Shown here one piece after another: positions 24,338 through 35,242 of a stretch of DNA of 64,000 nt. Source of the stretch: Exophiala sp. HKRS030 (taxonomy: Eukaryota > Ascomycota > Eurotiomycetes > Chaetothyriales > Herpotrichiellaceae). The stretch covers positions 3,224,001-3,288,000 of the forward strand of contig JAHWDD010000004.1 in the NCBI GenBank assembly GCA_023897205.1, read 5' to 3'. The notes under the pieces are model-generated. The model was given only the letters and a program-made list of their open reading frames with translations. It ran no database searches and was not told where the DNA came from. The position numbers and the translations under genes are program-made. The number at the start of each line of letters is the position of its first letter. Within the stretch, counting starts at the first letter, position 1.

Positions 24338-24589
24338 TACGGAGTACTTGTCCAGAGCTATTTCTTGACGAGAGAACCCTGTCTTGGACCCCCAGTATGA
24401 GACCCTGTTACTTTGTTGTCGTCCAGTAGAAGGATAAATGACAGTGGGACGAAACGACGAAGAGAACAAGGTAAAAACTTTGTGTAAATGACTTGTTGGG
24501 TTGACTGTCTGCTTTTGAAACAAATCTCATGCCCGAGAGGTGTCCTTCCGTACACAAGAAAGGCTGTACAGTCATACTCCGTATGTGTT

Positions 24590-26484
24590 TCATAGACTAG
24601 CTTGTAACACATCCTCTCCTCCTTGAATCTCCTTCTTCGAAGGCATCTTGTTGTGTCTCATCAACTCGGCACATTTGACCATTATCGGATCCATCATCAT
24701 ACTGGCCACCGCGACGACCGTGTCGCCCTTGCAGTAATAGGCCGCAAACTTGCCATTGTCGGGCTCGCCTTTGATCACCACGTCATCCCAGCCGTTCGGC
24801 GTCGAGCCACAGTACCTCAACTGGCTACCCAAGGCGGACCAGAAGATCGGGATGAATGGTTTCGGCTTACTTCCTGGCTGGGCGATCAGCTGCCCGACGG
24901 TCCGACCCATGTTCTGCGCGACGTTCCAATGTTCGATGCGCACAGGAGTGTCGTTCCCGGCGGGCCCATTGTAAGGGTACGTGGCGATGTCGCCAATAGC
25001 ATAGACATCGCTGAGTCCGTTGACCGCAAAGTTCTTGTCCACGGCGACACTGCCGTCCTTCTCCAACTTGACCTTGGCGTTGTTCTCGAGGTATTCTGTC
25101 GCGGGCTTGACACCGATGCCGAGAATGACGAGGTCGGCCTCGAGTTCGGTGCCATCTTTCAGCTTGACTGCCCCGACTGAGCTCAGGCCGACCGCGTTGG
25201 CAACCTTCGAGGCTGGAACTGCAGAGTCGACGCTGGCGTTGAGGTAGAACTTGCCACCGTTCTTCTCGAGCATCTTCTGGAAGATTTTCCCCACCTCGGC
25301 TCCCATGACACGTTCCATGGGTGCGGACTCCATGCCCACGATGCTGACGGAGTTGTTTTTGGCCAGGGCGTTGGCAACTTCCATGCCGATGAAGCTTGAC
25401 CCGACAATCACAATCTTCTTGTTTCCATCACCTACCGCATTCATGATTGCTTGAGTGTCACTAATCTGTCGCAATAGGAAGATATTGGAGAGATCCTTGA
25501 ACCCAGGCAGTGGGAGGTTTCGCGGTGTGCCGCCGCTGGCAAGGATGAGTTTGGTATATGGGAATGCCTTGCCTGTCTTGGTCTTTACTTCTCGAGAGTC
25601 AAAGTCCACACTGGTCACGGTGTCGGAGAAGAATTCTATGGAACCATCCTTGTAGAATTGTTCAGGTTGCAGGTAGATTTGTGACGCATCTGTGATGAGG
25701 GCTTTTGACAGTTTTGTTCGGTCAATTGGGAGTCCTTCACCTGTGATGACGGTGACATGGCCTTGGTATCCATGTTGACGGAGTTTGAGGATGGCACCGA
25801 ATGTACCTGAGCCACTGTTGTTTTTCTCAGTCAGCGAAGTCCTAACTATTGGGTCTGGCATTGAGGCTTACCCTCCTACCATGACGACTCTTTCTTGTGA
25901 GCTGGGCGTTGTCTTGACATTGACCGGTCTCTTTCCACCCTTGATATCTGCTTCCTTTCCAGAGATGTACACTCCTCCATCTCTTTCAACAACGTTGAAC
26001 TTGTTAAGGGCAAAAGGTGCAGGTGAGTCTTCGACATCGCCGGTCTTGGTGTTAAAGCAGGCTGGTATCGATTATTAGAGTGGTATTTTAAACCCAAGAG
26101 ATATAGATGATACTGACCACCATGCCATGGACACGTCAATCGACCTTCTGGCGTGAGGACGCCGTTCTTCAAGGGCGCACCATAATGTGTACAATTGGCG
26201 TTCAACGCAGAGATCTGATCGCCGACTTTGACAAGCAGGACTTTTCCACCTTCGATGCCCTCCACTTCGACCTCGACTTTGTCCAATTCCTTGAGGTCGA
26301 GCTTGGCCAGATCCTTGAGTTTCCACTCTTGAGCCATCTTTGGTGTATGCGTAGAGAACAGCCTAGTGGGAAAGTGGGGTGAACAACGAACAATCGAATT
26401 CGGAGGTGTGCGTCCGAGTGGTAGTATGGAACGGGGCAGATGCGTTGAAGCAGCTATCAAACGAAAGCCAGGCCTTGCGAACAT
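24590..26484 (-). CDS. Rieske-domain AIF-like FAD/NAD(P)H oxidoreductase
   Basis: Exons on the minus strand are 26484-26118, 26061-25872 and 25814-24590, 593 residues. The N-terminal 49 residues are Arg/Ser/Pro-rich without acidic residues, like a mitochondrial presequence. A Rieske [2Fe-2S] domain follows (C98-T-H100 and C118-P-W-H121). The rest is a pyridine nucleotide-disulfide reductase module: VVMVGGGSGTFGAILKL (FAD), IVIVGSSFIGMEVA (NAD(P)H) and DVYAIGDIA (second FAD contact). This is the AIFM3/AIF-like arrangement, linked in animals to redox and apoptosis signalling; fungal roles are less clear. A second in-frame ATG (M50, MAQEWKLKDL) begins right before the Rieske domain and could give a cytosolic form. 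Confidence 0.92.
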
Positions 26485-26999
26485 GTAAACGGAGAGAGAC
26501 GAGACTTAGAAAATGGTCATGGAGGAACTAGATGTGCACGTAGATGACCGCGGACCAAGTGGGCATGGTCTCGCTAGGATTGAGGCAGCGGAGAGAGCGA
26601 TCAGGCCAAAGGGGAAGAGGGACGAGTATGAGATGGGACTGAATGGTGATGCATGCATCTAACAACGCTCGCAATGATGTCTCGCCGTGATATTCTCACT
26701 CAATTCCCCCGATTCTTCTTCCTCTCACTCTGGTCTCGACTTGGGTACCGACTTGTTCGTCTCTTGCTATTGCGTCACTTGTAACTGGATCATCGTAATA
26801 GACTTAGTCCCCGCGGTAAATCCACCAATCATCGTGTGGTGATTGTTAACCATTTACTCGCATAGCGGAAGCATTCCTATCCAGACTCCATAGAGCAAGT
26901 AAATATAGCAGCACACATATCTTCAAGGCCATTCTCCTGTCAGAGTGATGCTAGAAAGACAACAACGCCTCATTCCATGTCTTGAACTCATACCCAACA
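26485..26999. other. Intergenic: AIF promoter and RPA43 3' side
   Basis: About 500 bp between two minus-strand genes. It holds the promoter of the Rieske-AIF gene. No gene seen. Confidence 0.5.
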
Positions 27000-28310
27000 T
27001 TAATATGCTCTCCTATGTCGAACCGGAACATGCCCGGACACAGCCGAAGCAACGCTGCCCTCACGACTCAAGCCTAATGCTCCAGTCATAACGACGTCTC
27101 CTCCAGGTGTACGAGACCGACTGCGCTGTTGTGTCGCCTCGAAACCGCGTCGCTCTTGTTCTAGGGCGGCTTGCTCAGCTTTCTTGTCAAGCAGAGTTCC
27201 GTCAATTTGCAGTGACCATTTGGATCTGTCGTGTGCAGGCACCACTTCAGTATCTACCACCCGGTATTTCAGTATCGCTGGAATTTTCGAGCCACTGGCA
27301 TCCGCGAAAAAGCCGCCATCATCTTGTAAACGGTCCTGATACGGTGCTGCGGAAGATTCTTCAACGTCCACTGTTTCATCTTCTCTGACTTCGTTCTCAG
27401 CATCGCGTAGTCTGGCCTTCTTCGCCTTCTTCTTGGTTTTCCCCGCTTGTTCTTTCGTTGGGCCATTCCATCTCCAACTCTTGGGTATTCGACTCTCGTG
27501 AACAGCTGTCTGGAAATAATTGTAGCTGACTAGTCCCACGAAACCTTCCGAGGTTACGTTGGTCCAGCCATGCAGTTCGTCCCCACGCTCTGGTCGGAAC
27601 ACCAGAAACGTAGCAGTGAGCCAAACCCAACATACACCATTCTCATCGGATGTTTTGGACAATACCTCAGCTTGGGATTGCAGCTGACCATTTTTTGGAG
27701 TTACAAGAGGGAGATTATTGCCACTGCCGGCCTTAGCAGATAGCACAGGATCGGAGAAGCCCAGAACGATGCCTTGAGCAGGTGGGAAATAGGTCAGGAG
27801 AAGTGGTGCCAGATGAGTCGCAAGGACTGAAGAGCTGCCGGTTTCTAGGGAGACCGCAGGTATCGAGAGGTAAAGAGATAGTCGCGTAGAGTAAAATGTC
27901 GAGGGGTCTTCTGACTCGAGGAGGTTTAAAGACTCCGCAGCCTCAATCTCAGCTTGTTCTTCAACATCGGGTATTGATGCTGCTCCGTTGAGCGCAGGCA
28001 GCGTTGAGGACTCTTCCTTCTCCTCCGCAGGGTCAGGCACTGCGACATCATCCACTTCACTAGATGCCTGATCTATTTGCGCTGTTGAATTTTCCTTGTC
28101 TTTGCTTTTAGACTTCTTCTTTTTCTTCTTTGCGTCTGTCACAGGCTGTTCTTCCGTTGTGGCCGTCACTTCCGCATCTTCGGTCTTTCTCTTCTTCTTC
28201 TTTTTCGAAGCTTCTTTGTCCTCAGAAGCGTGCTTTCTTTTCTTGGTGGAGATCATCTTGTCTGTATTTACCGGAGGCGAAGAGATCTCGCCATTGAGTC
28301 GTATTGACAT
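27000..28310 (-). CDS. RPA43: RNA polymerase I subunit RPA43
   Basis: A single exon of 436 residues from ATG 28310; a later ATG at 28256 (MISTKKRKH) is also possible. The N-terminal 70 residues are Lys-rich (KKKKKRK and KKKKKKSKSK tracts, likely nucleolar targeting), followed by an acidic stretch. The central domain (TFYSTRLSLYLSIPAVSLE; LLLTYFPPAQGIVLGFSDP) is the Rpb7-type N-terminal part that contacts the Pol I stalk. The OB-fold segment (VCWVWLTATFLVFRP; LHGWTNVTSEGFVGLVSYN) follows. A Lys-rich insertion and KYRVVDTEVV / WSLQIDGTLL close the OB region. RPA43 with RPA14 forms the stalk that docks Rrn3 at rDNA promoters. Confidence 0.87.
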   Translation of the reverse strand: MSIRLNGEISSPPVNTDKMISTKKRKHASEDKEASKKKKKRKTEDAEVTATTEEQPVTDAKKKKKKSKSKDKENSTAQIDQASSEVDDVAVPDPAEEKEESSTLPALNGAASIPDVEEQAEIEAAESLNLLESEDPSTFYSTRLSLYLSIPAVSLETGSSSVLATHLAPLLLTYFPPAQGIVLGFSDPVLSAKAGSGNNLPLVTPKNGQLQSQAEVLSKTSDENGVCWVWLTATFLVFRPERGDELHGWTNVTSEGFVGLVSYNYFQTAVHESRIPKSWRWNGPTKEQAGKTKKKAKKARLRDAENEVREDETVDVEESSAAPYQDRLQDDGGFFADASGSKIPAILKYRVVDTEVVPAHDRSKWSLQIDGTLLDKKAEQAALEQERRGFEATQQRSRSRTPGGDVVMTGALGLSREGSVASAVSGHVPVRHRRAY

Positions 28311-28932
28311 TGTGCAGTATGTGTCGCGAATTGCTCGAAGTGAAGACGCTTCGCTCTACAAAATTTCTCCAGGCGTCGGCACGAGGGGACAACTTTCTCC
28401 GACCGCAGTCTTGGCGCGAGCCACTTCTCCCGGGCATGGCGCCAGCGTCCACAACATCAACACCACAAACATCAGGAAGTCTGCTGTGAGTGATATTCTA
28501 CGTGCTGAACACAAGACACATCATCCGCTACCCTCCAGAGATGTAATTGGATTCCCACACAGCCTTTTGGTTCCACTGCCCGACAAAGACATGCAGCCGA
28601 AGCCACGGCTGAAAGACAGCAGAGATCATTGGCTGAACGCTTCGCAGAAGACTTGTTCTGGACTTTTCCCCCTTGTCCAGGGCGCCATGGCGTAGCTGAA
28701 AGGTAGACACCAGCCAACATACGTCCTCCAGCTGGTGACGACGGTGTCTGCTCGTGCCCAAAATGTGTCTGGGGTACGGAGTAAGTCAGTGATATATACG
28801 TCCCCGTGTGCTCGATTTCTTTGGGCTTCCTGGATTCTATGCTTCTTAGCTTGCATGCGTACTGCCCAAATAGTCAACTTCTGACCCATCTCTGCCTTTG
28901 GATCTACTTATTTTGCAGTTGTAACGACGACG
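28311..28932. promoter_or_regulatory. Divergent promoter region, RPA43 and DUF2235 hydrolase
   Basis: About 620 bp separating two divergent start codons. It includes one TACGGAGTA motif at 28775-28783. Open frames here are mostly read-through of the RPA43 antisense and are not genes. Confidence 0.5.
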
Positions 28933-30493
28933 ATGGGTGAACCGTCAACCAAGAATCGTCTTGTACTCTGTTTTGATGGGACGAGCAACAGATTTCAGGC
29001 CAACAGCGCCGATACGAACATCGTCAAAATCTACGAAATGCTAAATAGGGAGACAAACGATCAGTACCACTATTATCAACGTAAGTCGGCTTTGGGTTTG
29101 ATATTGCTGAAACCTCAGTGCATGTCCATTGATGGCGCGTTGTAGCTGGCATAGGGACATACGACGCCGATGGCCCCATCAGCAATACAAGATACTGGGG
29201 CGCTTTCTCCAAGGCATGGTCGAAATTCAAGGCGAAACTTGATGAAGGCTTTGCGTTTTCCTTTGCCGAACATGTGATGGCTGGCTACAAGTTCCTCATG
29301 AGGTATTATGCGACTGGCGACGACATATATATCTTTGGCTTCAGCCGTGGTGCATATACCGCACGTGTCCTATCTGAAATGATTCATGACATTGGGCTTC
29401 TGTCTCGAGGCAACGAAGAGCATGTGTCATTGGCATGGTACAAGTGGAGCGACTATTGCCGTTCTGGCTACAAGGAAGACAACCTCGACTATATCAAAGA
29501 CTACAAGAAGACTTTTTGTAGAAAGGATGTCAAGGTCCATTTCCTGGGGCTATTCGATTGCGTCAACAGCGTGGCCAATCTTGAGGTCCCCTTGTTCAGA
29601 CGCATATCACCCTATCTGCGTTGTCCGCCCGCTACACACATTCGTCACGCAGTCTCGGTTCATGAGCGTCGGGCCAAGTTCAAACCGACGTTGTTCTTGT
29701 TCGCCAATAAGCATCTCGAAGAGCCCGGTGAGGTCGAGTCCTTCAAGGAACACTGGTTTGCAGGGAATCATGGCGACGTCGGTGGAGGCTGGCCCTTGGA
29801 CAAAGGTTCCTACGCCCTCTCGGAAATCTCCCTGAAGTGGATGGTAGATCAAGTCATTGCTATCGACCCTTCCATGGAGGTAAGTGAAAGAGTTACTCTG
29901 ACCCAAAGGAGCGTTACATGCTTATGAGCCTTCTTTTTCCACTAGAACAAACGTCTCGCATGGCACAAGACCGATTCTGAAGATCCTGACAAAGGACTCG
30001 ACGGACTGGAGAAACGAGTGAGCCACATCCACAATAGTTTGGAGCGCGGGAATGGGAAGAAGCTAGGTTTGATCAAACATGACCTCCTCGTCCAGGGCGG
30101 AGGCTCGTCTTGGCTAGGACGCCGATTCTGGTGGCTCTTGGGTACGTCAACTTTCCCTCGTAATTCAACCCTGTGTTTTTGGCTGACGGAGCTCTAGAAC
30201 TCCTCCCTCTGTCTCATTTTGAGCTCGAGGGAGATAAATGGGTGCAGCCGTGGTCGTCCAACATTGGAGGTCTGCGGGACATACCCGAAGAGGTTGCCAT
30301 CAACAACTACATTGACCCGTCGATCGATCTCATGGTGAAAGCAGGCGTGCTTTCCGACAGAGAGAGGCCCTTCTTCGGCGAAAAGCCCTTCCGTGGATAT
30401 CCATACCAGGGTCTTTGGAACTTGTGGGGGTTGGTAGGCAGGAGGAAGATCAAGACCAAGCCGGTCTCTGTGGACGGTGATTCTGGCCATTAG
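28933..30493 (+). CDS. DUF2235 alpha/beta-hydrolase (Tle1-like putative phospholipase)
   Basis: Exons 28933-29080, 29146-29879, 29946-30141 and 30198-30493 give 457 residues. The start RLVLCFDGTSNRFQ and PGIGTYDADGP are hallmarks of the DUF2235 / T6SS phospholipase effector-like family. The nucleophile elbow is GFSRGAYTAR (S116). LGLFDCVNSV supplies the likely catalytic Asp, and WFAGNHGDVGGGW the likely His. No signal peptide is seen, so the protein is probably intracellular. Family members in bacteria are Tle1 phospholipases; fungal members are common but mostly uncharacterised. The substrate is therefore an inference from fold. Confidence 0.88.
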
Positions 30494-31087
30494 GCACTCG
30501 TATGCTATTTTGTTGTTGAATGGTCACGAATTTCCTAACATCTCATGGCCAAGTATACGATAGTATTTCAAATAATCTCAATATATTACATCTTTGCGAT
30601 CCGATTATTTGTAAAACACAAGCCATTGTTCCAATTCACGTGTCACAGTGGCTTCAGTCTCCAAGTCTATCTACGGATACTTCACTAGGTATAGAGTCTC
30701 TCACCGACGACAGCCTTAAGTCTGGTCTGCAGACTGTTGCCGAACTCGGGGACGGTATGTCGACGTGATACTATACTTTGCAGCACTTCTTTCCAGGAAG
30801 AGTCGAGAGCCGAATAGCAATATCTCTACCAATCAAACAAGTATTCCCATGCGGCATGTGGGCCATTCCATCCTCCCCTCAAAGTGCCAGTTAACGAGTC
30901 CAATTGCCTGATGCTCTCAATGACACCTTGACTGCCAGTGCGCCAGATGCCCTCATGCTCGGTTAAAATTCATATGTGAAGGATCCTGCCAGTGGACCAA
31001 CGTACTCCAACTTTACACCAGCAAACCCTCCGCGCGACATCACTCCCCAAAACGCCGGACGATCTGTCCACGACTTTGACCACAACA
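30494..31087. other. Convergent intergenic region
   Basis: Between the convergent DUF2235 and Gid1 genes. It should hold both 3' untranslated regions. No gene seen. Confidence 0.5.
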
Positions 31088-33199
31088 TCACGTCTCAAAC
31101 GTCGCCCGGAGGTTGACGAAAGCTGCCGACCCGCCCGCATTCTCGACTAGTGTGTCTAGGAGTGCGTCGGTCTGCCTCCACATTCTCTCAAGGTAAGCGG
31201 CAGGTGATCGGCCAAGCATCACTGCTGTACGTTAGTAACTTGGCCACATGATGTCCAGTATGGGCGGGGGACTTGCCTAGGATGGCAGAGTTAAGTTCCT
31301 CGGCGACTGCAGACCTCCCGGAAGATTCGAGAAGGTGACCATTGACGCTGACTGTAGGATCATCGTATGCAAGCAAGCTGAAGGTCTCGTTGAGCGTCTT
31401 TGCGTAATCTTCTTGACCACCATATTCTCGAGACAGTTCCTGGCCGTATGCCATAACTTCCATGAGATATTGGTCATGAAGTAGCACAGTCTCACTCGCG
31501 ACTGCTTTCCCGAGGCCGTTGCTCTGACTTCGACCATTGGGCTGGTCATCGAGTTCCATATCCTGAGCAAAGTCATCGTCTGTAGCTGCCGAGGCTTCAC
31601 GTTGGGCAATATTCTTTCTCGCGTTCAGTTCGGTTGTCTTTCTGATTAACTCAACCCATTTGCGACACTTCATCTTGAACACGATGCTAGGATTTTGTGC
31701 GAGGACAGCAGGGAAGTGTGCTTGAGTGAGCTCAAGAGCTCGGTCAATGTCCCCAAAGAGGATCGCACGTCGAATCTCTATGGCGAAGTAAGTACTGTGC
31801 TACTAATGAGGATGGGGTAAATTTGCTTACTCTGACGGTTGACAGCTTCAGTATCATCCACAGGCGATGCAGTTGGCGGAGTCGGTCCGGTATTGTTCAA
31901 AGATTCTCTTTCCCTCTGAACATCGTCCGCAAATGCCCTAGCGGTCTCAACGTAACCATCATGACTCAGAAATTGCATGACCAAGTCTTGAATCAGCGCG
32001 TTCTCATTCGGGCACTCGGTCGGGCGCTCTGTCATTAAGTGAGGCTTCGCATTGTCGATTTCCCTCGACACTTTGTTCCTCTCGCTTTCCATCTTATCGT
32101 CGATGTCAAACACAAAAGGCCTTTGTCCGAAATTTACAGTGATAAGCGCTCCTGTATGCTTTTTCATTCCCACCGTGGGATATAACTGCAGGTCCTTTCT
32201 CAGTTCCTTGAAACATACCCCAAGCTCCTGTCCGTTTTTTGTGAAGAAGGCATGACCGGCGTTGAAATTCACACCGCAACCGATGACATCGCCAGCATCA
32301 AAAGTGGGACCGTAGTGTCTACCGGAATGTTCGCCGCAGAACATCTTACCATCATCGCCATGGTATCCCCATGAGTGCGTCTCCCACCCCGGCAGTCTTT
32401 CCAAGGAAGCTTCCACCGTAGAGAACCCAATAGCAATGGCCGTATCTTTGCTCTTGTGTTTAATCTCTACCTCGAAGTAATATATACCACAAGCTCGCGA
32501 CATGGGGTAGTTTGAGCGCACCGACGCCGCCTCGATCTCCGCTCTGCTCCCAGAACCAATATATTTCAACTCGAGACCGTCATCCATCGCATCCAATCCT
32601 GGATACTTGTCTCGCTCGCTCCATCGAGAGGGCAAAGGCATCAATGGGTGACTCTCTTTCGGAGGATTGCTTTCGATGATGTCGTATGTCATACCACGAT
32701 GTGAGGGTGCCATTCTTTGAGCATTGGAGTTCCCAGCGCTCGTGGACAGCGAGTTGGCTGCGGAAGAGGTGTTTGGTGGTTGCGCTCTCTCACTCTTCAT
32801 CCTCGCTTTGTGTTCGGCTTCCAGCTTCGCAACGTATCTCGATGCTCTCAGGTACGAAGGGACAAAAAATGGAGCGATGGGAATTGTGCCTGTCTCTGTA
32901 GAATGAATATGGGCGAACTTCCTTGAGTGTGGGGGCAAAGGTGTTGGCCTTTGCCTATGTAAACCATTTGACTCGTGCTCATGAGCTGGCTGTCCTCCCG
33001 GATGCTGGGATTCTGAATCGTGGAAAGAAAAGGAACTGCCTGAAGCGAAGTTTCTAATAGCAGAGAGGGCTTCTGATCGAGGAGCAGGGAGGTTCGACTG
33101 CGAGTTCGCGCCGGAGGCTACAGAAGCATAGGATTGGCGTCTGGCATAGTTGGAAAAGCTGGGCCTGACGCCTCTACTCGGACCTGCGCCGTCGGCCAT
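31088..33199 (-). CDS. GID1: GID/CTLH E3 ubiquitin ligase subunit Gid1 (RanBPM/Vid30 homologue)
   Basis: Exons on the minus strand are 33199-31831, 31777-31277 and 31221-31088, 667 residues. Domain order is SPRY (CGIYYFEVEIKHKSKDTAIA to VNFGQRPFVF), LisH (LIQDLVMQFLSHDGYVETAR), CTLH (IRRAILFGDIDRALELTQAH) and CRA (YAKTLNETFSLLAYDDP; EELNSAIL). This is the order in RanBPM/Vid30, the scaffold of the GID complex that degrades gluconeogenic enzymes. The second intron has a GC donor (CTAG/GCAAGT) with a TACTAAC branch-like site and CAG acceptor. Only this splicing joins SAIL to V-M-LGRSPAAYLERMW, which fits the conserved CRA end; reading through would end in a divergent tail. The N-terminal 150 residues are low complexity. 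Confidence 0.93.
31222..31276 (-). other. Predicted GC-AG intron in the Gid1 gene
   Basis: A 55-bp intron with donor GCAAGT instead of GTAAGT, branch-like ACTAACG and acceptor CAGCAG. The assignment rests on restoring the conserved CRA-domain end. Confidence 0.75.
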
Positions 33200-34350
33200 G
33201 ACAGCGATAACAAGAGAGGTTCGAGAGGTTAATTAGGCGATGAGGATCTCGTCGCGCTCGAGTGACGTTTCGACCAGCGGACACGGGGGAACAATCGGAA
33301 GGACAGCGGTATGGATGAGTTGGTGGCTCGTAACTCGATAAGTAGGAGGAGGATAGGCTAGCGTGCCAACTTCTTGTCGATGCCCATGACTTCGACTTAT
33401 CGATGAATCCGCATATTCGCACCTGCTGGCAGTTCGATGATATGTATGAGGCAAATACTCCCTTGACGGCTGTTATCTCACTGACATGATCATGTTTGAT
33501 GCAGTTGTTAGTGTCAGTTACTGGGCGGCGTTTAGGTGTCAGGTCGTCCACTTGCGGGGGGCCCGGAATAGGCCAGCCCCCAACAGCGTCATCTAAGCAC
33601 GGATTCGTCCTGTCTCTCAGGGAATACGTCCAACATGTCCACTTCGAGGGTACCACTTCCTACGAATAGATCACGCTTTAATTGATAGAGAAGTATGCAC
33701 AATTACATAAAAGGCGCTGATTTGCAATGCCAGGATGCTCTACTGCGTGGCGTGGCATTTTCCTGCTGCTTCTATTTATACAAAACGTCTGAATGTCTAG
33801 AGCCATTGGGCAGAGGAGACCGGCTCTCGTCAGCCATGTGTCTAGGCATCACCATGAAATACAGTCTTTTCCACCATGCGACCTGGTACAGATTCTCGCT
33901 AGACTAGTGAGTCTGTCTCCCACGCGCCAGCCGTATCCCAAGTAGCCACATAGAAATTCGAACCCTAACGCCGTGCTGAAAGGATAACGTCAATAATACT
34001 GGGGAAAGGTACCACCGGAATGTTTTCCCTTTCTCGATATCCGATGCATAATCCTGGTATCATAGTCGGCCATGAAAAGCAATGAAGCAATGAACTAGAT
34101 CGTGGGCCTGGGTTGGCCGATAAACCTGAGTCTTGTCGAAGAGAAAAATTTCAATTTGTTCCGCGGGCAGGAACGCTCTTGACTGGAAACCTGCAGAGAT
34201 CGAGGTCTCCTGCGTTTGGATCGATGAAAGAGAAATCTTCGTGGTCGCTCTACCACTGTTGGAAGTCGAGAATATTCGCTTCTGCCAGGTGGATCTCGTC
34301 TAGAGAGCTCTTAACTTGCATGTGCTATTGTAGGCCGTCAAAACTTTTGG
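33200..34350. other. Intergenic: Gid1 promoter and Ies4 3' side
   Basis: About 1.15 kb between two minus-strand genes. The Gid1 promoter lies at the low-coordinate end. No gene seen. Confidence 0.5.
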
Positions 34351-35242
34351 TTAACCCTGGGCGGCGACCGTTGCTGGCGGTGGTGGCATCGGGGCTGGGG
34401 AACTGGCTGCTGGGGTAGACAAGACCATGGGATCAGGATGTTCGCCAGCGTTGCTGTCCATGGCAGCGTCGCTTCCGTTGGGTTTCATATCACTGCTGCT
34501 CTGTTGGGATATCTCCTTGGCATCACTAGATTCTTCGCCATTGAGCACAGGCAGCCTCTCGTTGCCCTTCCAGGAAGGTACTTCCCACACGATGCCGGTG
34601 AAGCTTTTGAGGGTAAATGGCTTCTTGTTCCATTTGCGGCATGGCTTTCCTGAACGATCCAAGGCTCGAAGGCCTGCATTAATAGCCCCCTGATTTGCTT
34701 TTGGTCCTAACCGGTGCCCTCCAGGCATGGCAGGCAATGATGGTCTGTTAGAGCCAGCATCGATGGCACCGTCCTCCCTATACGATCATGTTAGAATGCT
34801 ATTGAGAGTTAGGGCAGCAGCGTGTATCGAGAACCTACATTTTTTGTTTTTTCTTCGGACCTGGTTTGCCTCGTTGCTTGCTTGTGCCATTGGACTCCGA
34901 CGCCATTTGTCCCAGGCTTCTCTTGTTACCTGCCCCAGGATTTTTTCGCTTCTTGGAGCCATCGCCGTTGGGTGCGTCACTATTTGGTGCCGGCGTCGAA
35001 TTAGATTCCGATGCATTATCATGGCTGTCAGGTGCCTTGACGGCGGGTTGATCTTCGACCGCAGGGGCAGGGGAGGAAGCCGACGACGTGGCTGATGGTT
35101 CTTCTATCTTTGTGGCAGGCTCCTCGAAGCGACGTAGCGATTGGGGCGACAGCTTGAGTACCACTATTTTACCCTGCTTCTTGCCCTTGTCAGGCCGGAC
35201 TGACGGTGAGCGACCAGGTGTACCCGACGATGAGATGGTCAT
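34351..35242 (-). CDS. IES4: INO80 chromatin-remodelling complex subunit Ies4
   Basis: Exons on the minus strand are 35242-34839 and 34777-34351, 276 residues. Conserved blocks are GKIVVLKLSPQSLRRFEEP near the N-terminus, the basic GKPGPKKKQKM at the splice junction (Met codon split AT/G), and HRLGPKANQGAINAGLRALD followed by CRKWNKKPFTLKSFTGIVWE in exon 2. These match the INO80_Ies4 family, a small nuclear subunit of INO80. The middle and the C-terminus are Ser/Pro/Ala-rich and probably disordered. The 61-bp intron uses AAAAT/GTAGGT and GTATAG/GGAGG. Confidence 0.9.

Larger units (their letters stand above)
21344..24589. other. 3.2-kb gene-free region with a recurrent 9-mer and tandem repeats
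   Basis: No coding frame here has a convincing product. It contains nine exact copies of TACTCCGTA or its complement (starts 21910, 22869, 23024, 23249, 23441, 23953, 24121, 24338, 24575), a 10-bp tandem CGTCTTCTAC at 23583-23609, an AAG run near 23685 and a GAGTTGC-type tandem at 24308-24337. It lies between the plus-strand rhodopsin-domain gene and the 3' end of the minus-strand AIF gene, so only 3' ends face it. Confidence 0.6.

Noticed and set aside
21344..24589. An intact transposon or retroelement in the gene-free region
   Set aside because: No long terminal or inverted repeats, no reverse transcriptase or transposase motif in any frame, and base composition is not strongly AT-skewed as after RIP.
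33945..33975. tRNA-like GGTTCGAAT on the minus strand
   Set aside because: No T stem, acceptor stem or D arm; a chance match.
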